Positions 19,136 through 29,876 of a stretch of 64,000 nucleotides of DNA are shown here, one piece after another. The stretch spans positions 496,001 to 560,000 of the forward strand of contig OZ025794.1 in assembly GCA_964019425.1 (NCBI GenBank), read 5' to 3'. The DNA comes from Flectonema sp. DT1601. Taxonomy: Eukaryota > Euglenozoa > Diplonemea > Diplonemida > Diplonemidae. How positions within the stretch are numbered: position 1 is the first letter of the stretch; every line of letters starts with the position of its first letter. The notes under the pieces are model-generated. The model was given only the letters and a program-made list of their open reading frames with translations. It had not been told where the DNA came from and did no database searches. The position numbers and the translations under genes were made by a program.

Positions 19136-21952
19136 ATGAATAAAGAAGAAGAAAGTAGAGTTGACGCAGCGTTCCAAGAACACTGTTTTCATGGAAACGA
19201 TCACGTACTGGATACCGTTGTTATGAAGGCCCTAAGAGAACTTGGCCTAACCCCATCTGAAGAGAGTCTATTACAATTAATGGCAGAAGGTGGAAGTAAA
19301 GAACAAATAACTTTTCAAAATTTCAGAAGAATGTACCTCGTGCTCAGAGACAGCGTACCAGAAGAAGAACAAGTTAAAAATGCTCTTAGAGTATTCGACA
19401 CTGATAATACAGGATTTATTGATAAAAGTATCCTTTATCACGCAATGACTACTTGTGGGGAATTTTTAACTGAAAAAGAAGCAGATTCTCTCTTTACAAA
19501 CGCCGAAAGGACGATGAGCAATGGATTCGGAGGAGCAGTCAGCATCGATGCCTTTGCAGCATATCTACTTGAGCGTCATCGTGAAGCTGCAAAAACTCAT
19601 AAACCGATGTCGGAACCATCAGAAGCAGAACAACCTGATGAGGCTGATAAAGAGATGAAAGACGCTGCTCAAAAAATTAGATCCCTGAGAGAAATTAGAA
19701 ACGATGAAATAACTAAGTCAGCTCAAGCTTTTCCACAACGTCAACAAGGTATTCAGGAATTGATACAAACTTGGTTTAGGAATAGTCATATTAGATTTTA
19801 TTCTTATGATGGACCCCAAAATGATTTAAACTCAACAACATCACTCAACGGATCTGGCAAAGAAGAATTCCTAATAGGGTTATCAGGAGTATGTGAGGCA
19901 CTAACTGATCCGATAGTACAATCTCCACAACTGGGTTTTCATCGCATTAGTTTTATCAGAAGTGATTGTAATTCTTATTCCACTACTATGTATATATCAG
20001 AACACGATGGTACCCTAACTGACATAAGACGTTTAGTCGCAATGCAATTAAGACTTTCAATCGATAATGTAGTTTTTACACTCCGTTATGCAAACACATA
20101 TAAGATAATAGCTGGTCATTCAGCAGAACGTGGTGGTGGTTCTTTTTTGAATCAAATATTCGCAGCGTACACAGAACTTACTGGGGATGATTGCCCAACT
20201 GGGTTTGAAATAATAATATTCAGACAGCCTGATATAGCTCAATGCCACTCATTGCAAGAAGGATATCCCATGAATGAAATAATTGTGTCAGAAGGACTCA
20301 AAACACCGATGATAACATTATCAAGAAGCCCAGGGATCAGTTTATCAGGTCAAACACCAGGTGATGCTATTCTATTTGCGGATAGGTTATCGAAACCTGG
20401 AGAGAGTAGACAGCCAGGCAACATTGTAACATTTGAAGCCTCACCTGTGACTTTGTCATATAAAAAAAAAATAATCGCTGTTAGAGTCACCTGTTCAAAT
20501 ACACCGTTTACATGTCGAGTTGCTCTGTCTGCCAATATATCAAATTGGGAATTTCAAAACAACGGACAACCACTATCTCTATATCAGTGGCACACAGAGG
20601 GTCCGAGTTCGTGGTCGGGATTTTCTCTGTCGGCATCCCCAGTAATGCTTCAGTGCTCAAAGGATAAAAAATACATAACTCACATTCTCTGTGAGTTTGA
20701 ACAGACAGGTTTATATTACATATCGAGTTCAGAACTTGAGGTAGTTTGTGATGAAAACTTCCTTCATGAAAAGAATAATAAAACCTTTGATCCTGATGGA
20801 AAACCACGTTCACACGGAGGACATCCATACCTAAGAGCGTGGGGATGGACAAGAAAAGGTATCAAAATAAGATCAAAGAAAGATCCGGAACCAGCTATTT
20901 CATATCTCGGGAGTGAATTCTGTATGCCTGACTGGATTTTAGCACCCACGAAAAAACATCAGAAACTCTCACAAGATCAAACCTCAGGTAGAAGAGCTCA
21001 GAGGGGAGATAGGGATACCTTGATAGAACTTTCACCAAGTATTCAGTTTGCAGCTCATAGTGTCTTTTTTAGATATTTTTCATTATTATTATCATGTGAT
21101 TCTCAATACCATTTTGAAACTGCTGCTACTCAACCCTGGGTTCACATCCCTGAAACACAGTCTGGTTCACTCATCCGACTATCAGTAATGTGTTACGCGA
21201 TGAGTAAAGATATGGCTCTTGAGAATCATCAGTTCTCACATGTAATTCCAACCTTCGATAAAGATATAATGGGAACTCTAGATACATATCGGATCCCAAC
21301 AGGGAAATGTAGAGGTGCTGGATTGTTATTAAAAAGATACTCTGAAGCTCCAGAGCATGCCCTTCGTAGACAAATTCCGCACTTGTTGTGTAAAGATGCT
21401 GGGTATCAGTTTTCAGTTATGGACTTTGTTAGAATGAGAAATAATATTGATGAGGTTTGGCAATTTGGATACGTCACCGACGTCGAAGGAAACGACCTCC
21501 GAGTGCAGTGCGATACTTCTACTGGAGCCTCAGTTGGTTATAATTATGTCATTCCTGATTTCAACAGAATTTTCGAGAAAAAGGGAGTTGCACAGCTTTC
21601 TGATACATTTGGTGGTTCATCACCAGCCGTGACCGACCCTTTCCTCAGACAGAGTGTTCCTCCAATTGATTTTAGTCCAGCTGAAACTGTCGGTAGCATT
21701 GAACGAGATTATCAACCAGCTACTTTTGGTATTACTACACCACAGGATATTACTTTACAAACAACGCTAAGTAATGATATAAGAAACAACACTTCAAGTA
21801 GTACTTTGGTAGGTAATCAAACAGCAAGCACTCCTCCTCAAGTCAGCAACGCTCCAGACTTTGAACCTCCACAGCAACCACAAACTACTCCGACGTCAAA
21901 ATCGAAACCTGAAGATGCGAAATCAGATGGATGTTGTTGTGCTGTATCGTAA
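19136..21952 (+). CDS. Large EF-hand protein with C-terminal CaaX box (938 aa)
   Basis: The N-terminal 155 residues look like a calmodulin/centrin-type EF-hand pair of lobes. One clear loop is DTDNTGFIDKS (about 86-97), and more degenerate loops lie on both sides. The middle, about 190-830, is a string of beta-rich segments I cannot assign (for example LSYKKKIIAVRVTC, TGLYYISSSELEVVC), with a PQNDLNS-type linker. A Pro/Thr/Ser-rich tail leads to the last eight residues, DGCCCAVS. The final CAVS is a CaaX motif, Ser-terminated and thus probably farnesylated, and the two preceding cysteines could be palmitoylated. A calcium-responsive membrane-associated protein is the natural reading. No membrane helix. 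Acceptor CAG at 19120. Confidence 0.75.
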   Translation: MNKEEESRVDAAFQEHCFHGNDHVLDTVVMKALRELGLTPSEESLLQLMAEGGSKEQITFQNFRRMYLVLRDSVPEEEQVKNALRVFDTDNTGFIDKSILYHAMTTCGEFLTEKEADSLFTNAERTMSNGFGGAVSIDAFAAYLLERHREAAKTHKPMSEPSEAEQPDEADKEMKDAAQKIRSLREIRNDEITKSAQAFPQRQQGIQELIQTWFRNSHIRFYSYDGPQNDLNSTTSLNGSGKEEFLIGLSGVCEALTDPIVQSPQLGFHRISFIRSDCNSYSTTMYISEHDGTLTDIRRLVAMQLRLSIDNVVFTLRYANTYKIIAGHSAERGGGSFLNQIFAAYTELTGDDCPTGFEIIIFRQPDIAQCHSLQEGYPMNEIIVSEGLKTPMITLSRSPGISLSGQTPGDAILFADRLSKPGESRQPGNIVTFEASPVTLSYKKKIIAVRVTCSNTPFTCRVALSANISNWEFQNNGQPLSLYQWHTEGPSSWSGFSLSASPVMLQCSKDKKYITHILCEFEQTGLYYISSSELEVVCDENFLHEKNNKTFDPDGKPRSHGGHPYLRAWGWTRKGIKIRSKKDPEPAISYLGSEFCMPDWILAPTKKHQKLSQDQTSGRRAQRGDRDTLIELSPSIQFAAHSVFFRYFSLLLSCDSQYHFETAATQPWVHIPETQSGSLIRLSVMCYAMSKDMALENHQFSHVIPTFDKDIMGTLDTYRIPTGKCRGAGLLLKRYSEAPEHALRRQIPHLLCKDAGYQFSVMDFVRMRNNIDEVWQFGYVTDVEGNDLRVQCDTSTGASVGYNYVIPDFNRIFEKKGVAQLSDTFGGSSPAVTDPFLRQSVPPIDFSPAETVGSIERDYQPATFGITTPQDITLQTTLSNDIRNNTSSSTLVGNQTASTPPQVSNAPDFEPPQQPQTTPTSKSKPEDAKSDGCCCAVS

Positions 21953-22336
21953 AAAAAAAAAAAAAAAAAAAAAATAACTGTAACGTACTGGTGTTTACAC
22001 TACCTTTTATTGTGCTGACTGGGTGTAGTGACACACAAAAAAAAAAAAAAAATAAAGAAAAAAATAAATAAATAATTAGTTTTAATTATTCAGTTCCGAG
22101 CGTTTGATACGGTTTCGTAGAATTTTAATGTCTTTTTTGTAATGAACCTGTTTTCTTAATTTATTTTTCCTCCACTAGATAATAATAGATGTGGTGTTGA
22201 TTCTTTTTGTTTTGAAAAAGAAACAAACTGCTATGTTTGACATATTTCCCCCCTTTTTTTTAATACCTAAAGTTGTTACTGTTTTACATTGTCAAAGTTT
22301 CACCCAGCTCTAAAAAACTTAAATACCTAAATTAAA
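21953..22336. other. Spacer with A-runs
   Basis: A 25-A-class run follows directly on the stop codon (21951-21975), and a second A/T-rich stretch lies at 22038-22070. No gene. The likely acceptor for the next gene is CACCCAG ending at 22307. Confidence 0.6.
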
Positions 22337-25063
22337 ATGAATAATATGCTAATTGAACATGTCCATAGCAAACTCGATAAGAGTATTGTTTCCGTGAAGA
22401 GGGTGTTAGAGAATAATAGAAACCCGCAACCTGCAGATGTAGTCAATCATAAGTACAGTGACAAGTATCTTTTGATAGATTTCTTAACAACAGCTGCATC
22501 ATCATCAGTTCTGATGTCTTTAGAAGTGCTGTCTGAGTTGACAAATGAACAGTTGAAACAGTCTCTTGACAGGATGGGAAATCGTTCAGCCACACTTCGA
22601 TTCAAACGACAATCAAAATTCAATTTTATTAAAAAAGAAGAACGTCAGGTTGAAGACTCCGTTAAAAACGTCACCAACATTTCCGGTGCAACAAATCTAC
22701 AGATCAGTACAGGAACGGTCACAACAATAACAACTTATTATTGGAACTACAACACTACTTGTGAGTATCTAATTTATTTTGGAAGCAATCCAGAGGACTG
22801 TATCAGTCTGAGTTCCAAATCGTTTGTAATACCACTTGAAACTCGAAGTGAGTCACCTCCACAATTAAATCAAAAAACAACTTGTGAAACAGATTTGAAC
22901 ATTAGCTGGTTGCTACGATTGTTAAATGATCACAACAAGATTGATTTCAATATTAATAGAAGTTTAAAAAACTGTTTTACTCCAAGACGTAATCCAGACA
23001 TCGACACAGCAGTCACATTCTTCACGGAATTGAACTTGTGGAGTGGGAGTATTAAAACTGAAATGACTGATTTAATAGAAATCAATCAACAAAATAACAA
23101 ATGCGATCTCAACGAGCTCTCTGGTGGAGACATTTTCATACCAGTTGTACCTCTCTTGGAAGACACTGAACAGGAATCTCCTGCTGTGCTGTCCTCTTCA
23201 GATTTACAATTGTTTTTAGATGAAGAGAATCGCTCGCTTAGATCAAAATTATCTGAAGTTCAAAAATGTTTTTCTAACGAAATTGGGAATATTAAATCGT
23301 CCATTGTGATTACGCAACATACAATAGATGTTTGCGGAGCATATGAGTGGAGTATTTCTATGGTTGAGGAAATGCTAAGAAAACAACTGATTTCTGCGAT
23401 TGGAAAAGAGATAACTCCTTCAGACTTCTCCAATTACATGTCTTGGCATGTCAAAAAGATCTTTAATAAGGAATATCTCCCACGAACTTTCTCATACGCA
23501 GTAAGAGTTCCTGGTCACCATCCTGAAGGAACTGTTAACTTTGAGCAAATCAATGCAAACGACATAGACGAACCTGTGTTGTCAGTTGTTAATAAGAAGA
23601 AAAATAATAAATTAATGAAATTTGACCTAAACGCTTCATCAGAAATTAGTTTTTCAGGTAACATCTACACTCACTCGATTGTTAATCATAGATTTTCAAC
23701 GCACACGAATCGGTTTAATTTGGTTGCAAATACACGTCAGTTTAGTAGTTTTATTATAATCTTGGGAACAATTGGATCGGGTGATGTGTTCCTTCCAAAA
23801 CACGCATTCATATTAAATAATAAAGATGAATTAAAAATCCCTCTCGACCTTGAAGAAGTTCCTTCACTAAAGCAGTTCAAATCCTCAATTGAATCTCTAA
23901 GTCCAGAACAGCAGAGATTCGCAAAAGCATATCGAAGTATGCAATTGGAAGCAACTTTATTTGGTGTTTGTGTTATTCAGACGAAACCTCAAATAGAAAG
24001 AGTACTCAACCTTCCAGTGGGTTCGTTAACGAAAGAGCTCGAATTATGTCAAAATGTGACTGAGTTATTTACAACATATCAAACATCAGCTGATCTGTTG
24101 TCATATCAATGTGATGACTGTGAGTCTGACACTGTCGTGACAGCAACAGTTAAAATTGATCAGGTTAAGGAAAGTGTTGCACAGATCAGAGACATAATAA
24201 AATCATCGAAGGAAGAGGAATTGGAAGAGCAACGGAGGATTGTGGAGGCTGAAAAATTACGACAACTACAACTACTGCATCAGCAACAACAACAGCTGCA
24301 GCAGCAACAACAACAACAACAACAACAACAGCTGCAGCAGCAACAACAACAGCTGAAGCATCAAGCGATCATTGCTCATAAAGACAAAAAACTCCAACGC
24401 CGACATCATCATCATCATCATCATCATTTCCAACATTGCCGTGACCTGTCTGAATCAAACACGATGGTGTTTTCAGGTTCAAAATACGGAAGTCACGCAC
24501 GCATGTCGAGCGTTTCATCAAATGATTACTCACAACGATCTAGAAAAGTAACCGACTCGTCACAACCTGTTGAGAAACCTCTTTTAGAAAGGAAACCTCA
24601 TCAACAACAATCAACAGAATTAATCAGTTCTATACCAAATCTCTTGGAAGCAAATTTCGAAAAACTTGATTCTGATGGTACCCTTCGACCAACTATTATA
24701 AAACCAACAACTGGTTGGTTAAGGACATACGTTAAAGGTTTGCTTGGCAAGCAGATGACACAAACACTTCACAAAGATGAACTACAAACTGAGAAAGAGA
24801 AAGCTCTTAACTTGTTAGATATCCTGACTAGGAGTGGAGAAATGGAAATCCCGGATGCTGAATTACATGTAGTAATGATGTCGACTCACTGTTTTGATAA
24901 GACGTTACTAGACACTGTTATAAAAGACAACGTAAACCCAATTGAAAAAGTTGAGAGATCAATTTTAATAGCGGCCTCTACCATACACGGTGAGCCTGTG
25001 CGAACTCTTTTAAACGCAGATCAGATAGAAAGAATTCAGAGTCACTCACCCCAGCTTTTCTAA
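22337..25063 (+). CDS. Large conserved protist protein of unknown function with polyQ and polyH tracts (908 aa)
   Basis: Function unknown, but several stretches look like a family shared by ciliates, oomycetes and amoebae as I recall it: YYWNYNTTCEYLIYFGSNP (about 135-155); SLSPEQQRFAKAYRSMQLEA then LFGVCVIQTKPQIERVLNLP (about 530-565); and a C-terminal block ELHVVMMSTHCFDKTLLDTV, then NVNPIEKVERSILIAASTIH. A region rich in Glu/Arg (about 610-645) leads into a Gln tract (about 645-680), then a run of eight to nine His near 693. Between this and the C-terminal block lies DSDGTLRPTIIKP. No membrane segment or signal peptide. The family recollection is from memory and should be treated as such. 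Confidence 0.78.
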   Translation: MNNMLIEHVHSKLDKSIVSVKRVLENNRNPQPADVVNHKYSDKYLLIDFLTTAASSSVLMSLEVLSELTNEQLKQSLDRMGNRSATLRFKRQSKFNFIKKEERQVEDSVKNVTNISGATNLQISTGTVTTITTYYWNYNTTCEYLIYFGSNPEDCISLSSKSFVIPLETRSESPPQLNQKTTCETDLNISWLLRLLNDHNKIDFNINRSLKNCFTPRRNPDIDTAVTFFTELNLWSGSIKTEMTDLIEINQQNNKCDLNELSGGDIFIPVVPLLEDTEQESPAVLSSSDLQLFLDEENRSLRSKLSEVQKCFSNEIGNIKSSIVITQHTIDVCGAYEWSISMVEEMLRKQLISAIGKEITPSDFSNYMSWHVKKIFNKEYLPRTFSYAVRVPGHHPEGTVNFEQINANDIDEPVLSVVNKKKNNKLMKFDLNASSEISFSGNIYTHSIVNHRFSTHTNRFNLVANTRQFSSFIIILGTIGSGDVFLPKHAFILNNKDELKIPLDLEEVPSLKQFKSSIESLSPEQQRFAKAYRSMQLEATLFGVCVIQTKPQIERVLNLPVGSLTKELELCQNVTELFTTYQTSADLLSYQCDDCESDTVVTATVKIDQVKESVAQIRDIIKSSKEEELEEQRRIVEAEKLRQLQLLHQQQQQLQQQQQQQQQQQLQQQQQQLKHQAIIAHKDKKLQRRHHHHHHHHFQHCRDLSESNTMVFSGSKYGSHARMSSVSSNDYSQRSRKVTDSSQPVEKPLLERKPHQQQSTELISSIPNLLEANFEKLDSDGTLRPTIIKPTTGWLRTYVKGLLGKQMTQTLHKDELQTEKEKALNLLDILTRSGEMEIPDAELHVVMMSTHCFDKTLLDTVIKDNVNPIEKVERSILIAASTIHGEPVRTLLNADQIERIQSHSPQLF
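24278..24427 (+). repeat. Gln (CAA/CAG) and His (CAT) codon tracts
   Basis: A CAACAACAG-type repeat encodes about 30 Gln broken by Leu (CTG). It is followed after about 40 bases by a CATCATCAT run encoding consecutive His residues within the 908-aa protein. Both are in frame. Confidence 0.85.
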
Positions 25064-25836
25064 TACCTGTTTTCTTTTCGGAAAATCGTTTTTTTTTTTT
25101 TTTCCCCCATCTCGAAGACATGTTTTACGATCGAAAGAGAATTGTGGCAGCGTAACGGTAACACCCTTCCTTCATCAACTATTTAGTGAGGTGTCGATTA
25201 TTTTTGTTTTATAAATCGATAGCTCTTCTTTGCGCTACACACGTCTGGATTGAGTGAGACGCGTAATGTTGATCTTGTTTTTTTTTTTTTTATCGCAGCA
25301 ATTTGCTGTGAGTTGACCATTGTGAAATGAAAAAACTGCTCCCTACTGAGGTTTATGTTTTTATGTTATCCTTTTCCCCTACCTTAATTTTTTGCTCAAT
25401 CGTTGACTGGCTTGCTTCTAAACCATAGCTGATGATGAGAGAAAGGAGATAAAGAGGTGTATGGATTACTCTCGAAACCTCCTAGTTACTTTCAAAAAGG
25501 CTAAGTTAAGCACCATAGTCATAGTCACTGTATCTTTAGCAGACGTTACATTAGCGTTTAGGTTATGTGATACAGTACAGTTACAAAGAAGAATACTCTC
25601 CAATTATCCAATTATCCTCCTTTTGAAATTCCTATAACTTTTTGGAATTCCCGTTTATTTTGTTTTGTTTAGCACCCTTACTAGCAAGCTTTAACAAAAA
25701 AAAAAAAAAATTTTTTTTTTTTCATTTTTATTTACCGAAACAATCCGTAGCTCACACCAACAACGTTAATTCATTTCATTAGTAAGATACGTTAGATTAC
25801 TTCAATAGTGTATTTCTTTGAAACAGATATTTTAAA
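25064..25836. other. Spacer between the 908-aa gene and eL34
   Basis: No coding signal. T-runs at about 25090 and 25279, and back-to-back A and T runs at about 25697-25722. A TTTCTTTGAAACAG acceptor ends at 25826, 10 bases before the eL34 start. Confidence 0.6.
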
Positions 25837-26345
25837 ATGGTTCAGCGTGTTGCATTCCAGAGGAGACATAAGTACAAGACTGGTGGTAATGGGTATGTTT
25901 TATCATATTAACATTATTTTTGTGTTTTTCGGTGGTTCTTGTTTTTAAAGGAAATCACAATAAACTAAACAACAAAAAAAAAAAAAATAATTCAGATCTA
26001 AATTCATTATTTGCCACATTCCGGGAGGAAACCTCCACTGCCAGCGTATTAAGAAAAAAGTAAAGGGACCACACACTCCGAGATATCTCGGTCATCAAAG
26101 AGTCGCTGGTACTCGTGCTCTTAGAGAAGGAGGTAGGCACGGTTCTTACCGCGCACCAAAGAGACACAAGACAGTCTCTCGTGCCTACGGTGGTGTTTTA
26201 AACGGAAGACAAGTCAGAGAGAGGTATGAATGCTTTTTTATTGTTCATCTTATACAACTTCAGAGTTACATAATTAAAAAACAGAGTTGTTCGTGCCTTC
26301 CTCATCGAAGAACAGAAGATTGTAAAGAAAGTCCTTAGAAAGTAG
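25837..26345 (+). CDS. RPL34: Cytosolic large-subunit ribosomal protein eL34, two introns
   Basis: Three exons: 25837-25892, 25996-26223 and 26285-26345, giving 114 aa. Introns are 103 and 61 nt, donors GTATGT and GTATGA, both phase 2. The first exon encodes MVQRVAFQRRHKYKTGGN, the standard eL34 opening. The end of the protein (KTVSRAYGGVLNGRQVRERV, then VRAFLIEEQKIVKKVLRK) is also unmistakable. In most eukaryotes the middle holds a zinc-binding CxxC pair. Here the region reads KGPHTPRYLGHQRVAGTRAL with no such pairs, which I recall as typical of trypanosomatid eL34 (HTPWVLGHKRLGGTKAL). This is one of the better phylogenetic clues in the window. The exons are short, so an ORF scan alone would miss the gene. 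Confidence 0.95.
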
Positions 26346-26724
26346 GCAACACATACCACAGTATGTTAGCCTATTAACAAGAGCGATCTCGTCACTGATG
26401 AGCGTCGATGCTTTCAGGAGTCTCGATTGTTGGTATTAGTGTGTTGCTATAGTGGCATTAAAAAGAAAAAAAAAGGTATATTCATCGAACTGCCTTAGAA
26501 ACTTATGTTTTTATAGCACCTGTCACAAATAAGCAACAACAAGAAAGCAACTACGACGATCCCTTTGAAAATGTTATTGCAGCTGACTAACGGGTGTTAC
26601 ATGGCTCAATGGTGTACTGTTGTTTCTCTGACTGTCAGGTATTGTCAGTAATGAATGTGTTCGGATGAGTAGTTTACGTATTTATTTCCAAAAAAGTTTT
26701 CCCCTGTTCATTAACTAAAAGAAA
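26346..26724. other. Spacer downstream of eL34
   Basis: No gene seen. Contains an A-rich run at 26461-26475. The acceptor for the next gene is unclear; the nearest AG after a pyrimidine-containing tract is at about 26721. Confidence 0.5.
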
Positions 26725-28173
26725 ATGGCTGACGAAATGACAATAAATTCTCCAACCGCGACAATGTTGGAAGCAGTAAATAATTTTGAACAAGTAGTAC
26801 GTGACAGTAGTGAGAAAGAAAGACAAGTGTTCAGGGCAACACGAAGACGAAGCAGCGCTAGTAGCCAAGCCTTACAATTGATTATGGAAGACGTGGCAAG
26901 GAGAGGGTCAAACGCCAGTCGAAGGGGTTCAGGTGGGGTAATAAAACGAGGAGGAAACTCACCAAAGCATGCCAGGATATTTTCTCCGGGAAAACAAAGA
27001 AGGAGAAGTATCCAGTCTCCTTCGCAGATAAGGCGTAAATCTAGTTTCTACGAAGGGTATGAGAGGAAAGTTCAAACCCGCCGAACAATACCGAATTTGA
27101 ACATCGTAGATGTAATGGGACAGTTGAAAGCAGCTACTAAAGAACTCGCCGAAACCAAAAGAATCTTGAAAAAGAATGACGGAGAGCGTGAAGGCCTGCA
27201 ACGTCAACTCCTTGAAGCCAACACAATAATCGAAAGTATGGACACGGCTAATCACTTTGAATGGCTTCAACGTGATAGCGTCTGCTGTGAAGAGCACAGC
27301 GTGCGAGATGTCATCAGTTGGGCTATGCAAGAAGGGTTTTGGGATTTAATCAGCTTGTTCGAAGTAGAGAATCCGAGAGGACTAAAACTGTCTGCAGTGA
27401 CAAACGAAAACGCAAAACAAAAGAGACGGCTGCAGTCGGAATTACGTTCCGAAGTACTCGAAAAAAGATCTCTCGAAAAACAACTCGAAGAATCAGAAAG
27501 AGAAAATCGAGAATACCACACCCAACAAACTGCAAGAGCAGAAGCAGAGATGAGAATAGTTCAACTTGAAACCTTATTATTTAATAAAGATATAGAAATC
27601 AACAGATTACAGTCCACACTTTCGCAAAGATCCGCACCCGTCTCCCCTGATGAGGGAACACTTGGAAACTCAAGCACTGGCGTGTATGAATTAATACAGC
27701 CTTTCAATGGATATAGGTGTTCAGAAACTCAGACTGAGTGTTGTCCAACAGAAACAAAGTCTTGGCTTATTCCTCCACAGAGTAGATCAATCGATACAAA
27801 GAGTTCATTCATTATTCCAAATGAGAACGGGTTGGCTGAAATAGTAATTGAGAGAATCCTTGATAGGTTCATGCCAAACTCTTATGAGATCGACTCACTA
27901 CTATCTGCATGGGAAGGTAGATTAGATGAGCTGATTTCATTATTCCAAAACACATTTGGTATAAGCAAGTCTCTTATGATTACTTATTGTAAAAGGAATT
28001 ATCATTCTCCAAAGCTTGATTCAACATCATCACCAAATATATCTCCTATTCTCAGATGTTCATTACCTCCTAGTCGTAATCCAACACGTAAGAGATACTT
28101 TAGAAGTGTTGCTGTGAAAAGTCCTCGTGATTTAAAAAAAAAAACCACTACACCTGCTAGTAAGAAGCAGTGA
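26725..28173 (+). CDS. Basic coiled-coil protein (482 aa), probably cytoskeletal
   Basis: Not recognised as a named family. Residues 1-120 are Arg/Ser-rich with many RRxS sites (RRRSSAS, RRGSNASRRGS, RRRSIQS, RRKSS), ideal basophilic-kinase targets. Coiled-coil heptads run over about 130-175 and 225-300 (KQRRLQSELRSEVLEKRSLEK is typical). A short helical segment near 390-412 (EIDSLLSAWEGRLDELIS) and a Lys/Arg/Pro-rich tail follow. This layout suits a microtubule- or flagellum-associated protein, but that is inference. The ATG is preceded by a weak acceptor at about 26721. Confidence 0.74.
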   Translation: MADEMTINSPTATMLEAVNNFEQVVRDSSEKERQVFRATRRRSSASSQALQLIMEDVARRGSNASRRGSGGVIKRGGNSPKHARIFSPGKQRRRSIQSPSQIRRKSSFYEGYERKVQTRRTIPNLNIVDVMGQLKAATKELAETKRILKKNDGEREGLQRQLLEANTIIESMDTANHFEWLQRDSVCCEEHSVRDVISWAMQEGFWDLISLFEVENPRGLKLSAVTNENAKQKRRLQSELRSEVLEKRSLEKQLEESERENREYHTQQTARAEAEMRIVQLETLLFNKDIEINRLQSTLSQRSAPVSPDEGTLGNSSTGVYELIQPFNGYRCSETQTECCPTETKSWLIPPQSRSIDTKSSFIIPNENGLAEIVIERILDRFMPNSYEIDSLLSAWEGRLDELISLFQNTFGISKSLMITYCKRNYHSPKLDSTSSPNISPILRCSLPPSRNPTRKRYFRSVAVKSPRDLKKKTTTPASKKQ

Positions 28174-29876
28174 AAACAGTTACTTTCCGTTCACTCCTTT
28201 AAACTATCTGCGTGCGGTGGCGGTGTACTAAAACTGTACATATAAGTATGCCGAAACTATTATTCCCCTTCCCCATTCGTACATTAGTTAACTTTGATAT
28301 GGTACACATGTTTATAAGTATACTCAAATAGTTAACCTTGATTTATTTATCCAAATCCCCCCCGAAATCTATTTGGTAGCAAGGCATATTATCTATTCAA
28401 GCTGTTTTAACTGGCTGAAAACAAATTAGGTAGTGGCAGTGCTTTCCTTGGGAAAAAAAAAAAAAAAAAAGAACGAAAGGAACGAACAGAACAAAAAAAA
28501 AAAACAAAAAAAAAAAAAACGGATTTTCTATAACGCTTACCTCTAGTGACAGTTAGTTGGAAGGTTTGCTTATTATGTGGGAAAACCACGAAAAAAAAAA
28601 AGTTACTTTTTAGTAGTGCTTTCAAATGTTGGTGATCCCGCTGAGGTTCATATTTCCATATTTTATGTTTGGGCCTCTTCAAAACATTTATATGTTGTTG
28701 TACTGTATCCTTTCTTTTTAATAGAGCTTAGTTCTCTACATAAAATACATTATCAAATTACATCCCCAGAATCTGTTTTTTTTTTTTTTTTTTTTGCACC
28801 GATGAAGTCGGGAGAACAAACCGTTCAAGGTTTAAGAGCCGTTTATTTATTATCAAAACTATTATCTATTTCTCTGTACTCCAGTTAATACTGTTTGCGA
28901 TCAACAACAAAAAATAAAAAATAAAAATAAAGATTTTTTTTTTTTTTTTTTTCATAATGTTATGTTGCATGGTAGTCATCGATAATTCCCTCTCTCGCTT
29001 TTATTTTTTTTACCTTTTTAAAAAAAATCATTTTAGTTTGATTATTCTCACTGATTACATATCTGATCCTGATATACATCACGCCGGAGCTAGTAAAGTA
29101 TTCCTTCGGCATTTGGTTCATTTTTTTCGTCCTGTTTGGTCATTCCAAACAGAAAAGATACACTTTTTACACAAACAGAAGAGCGCATTGCTTTTTTTTG
29201 ACTCCACCAATTCTCAAGCCACTTATGAATCATTTTCGGTTTAACTTTCCGATAAGTTTCGATCAGGTGGCTGACCCTCTGTTAGTTTCTTTGAAATCTC
29301 AACCTGAAAAAATAACCCATTTGGGGATGTTTTTTTTTTATCAGGTGTTTACAATCTTAGGCTTACTCACAGCAGCTATAATGATCAACTTTTGAAGCAA
29401 GGCTGAGATTCACTTAGTATTTTATTTTATTCCCTTTTTTTTTTTTTTTTTCATCCCATGAAAGCATAAACGCATTAGTGTGATACTCTGGGTGAGAATT
29501 CAACCTGGGGCTTGACGAAATTTAAAGTAAAAAAATTTATTTTAATGTATATTGTCAAAGTATAAATCTCATACTGCTTTCCGTTAGGCTCATGCATACT
29601 TTTCAATTGCACTATGTAATTACGTAATTATTATTATTTATATACGAATCCCAAAAAAAAAAAAAGGAAAAAGAAGTAGGGAGAACGCTCTCCGGTATAA
29701 CAAAGGAAGAAGGAAAAAATTATGTATTATTGTTTCATTGTTTTCCTGATAATTTTTGTTTACACACTCACTTTGATTTGTAGTAGTACAATTTACTAGT
29801 ACCTTGTTCTTGTTAGATGAAATGATATTTATTATTATTTTTATTTTCTATCATGTAGATCTTATTTATTCATCAT
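28174..29876. other. 1.7-kb gene-free region
   Basis: Homopolymer-rich: A-runs at 28451-28520 and T-runs at 28778-28795, 28934-28952 and 29433-29450. The small open frames here (for example 28957-29244) have no features. Acceptor for the next gene: TATTTTCTATCATGTAG ending at 29858. Confidence 0.6.
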
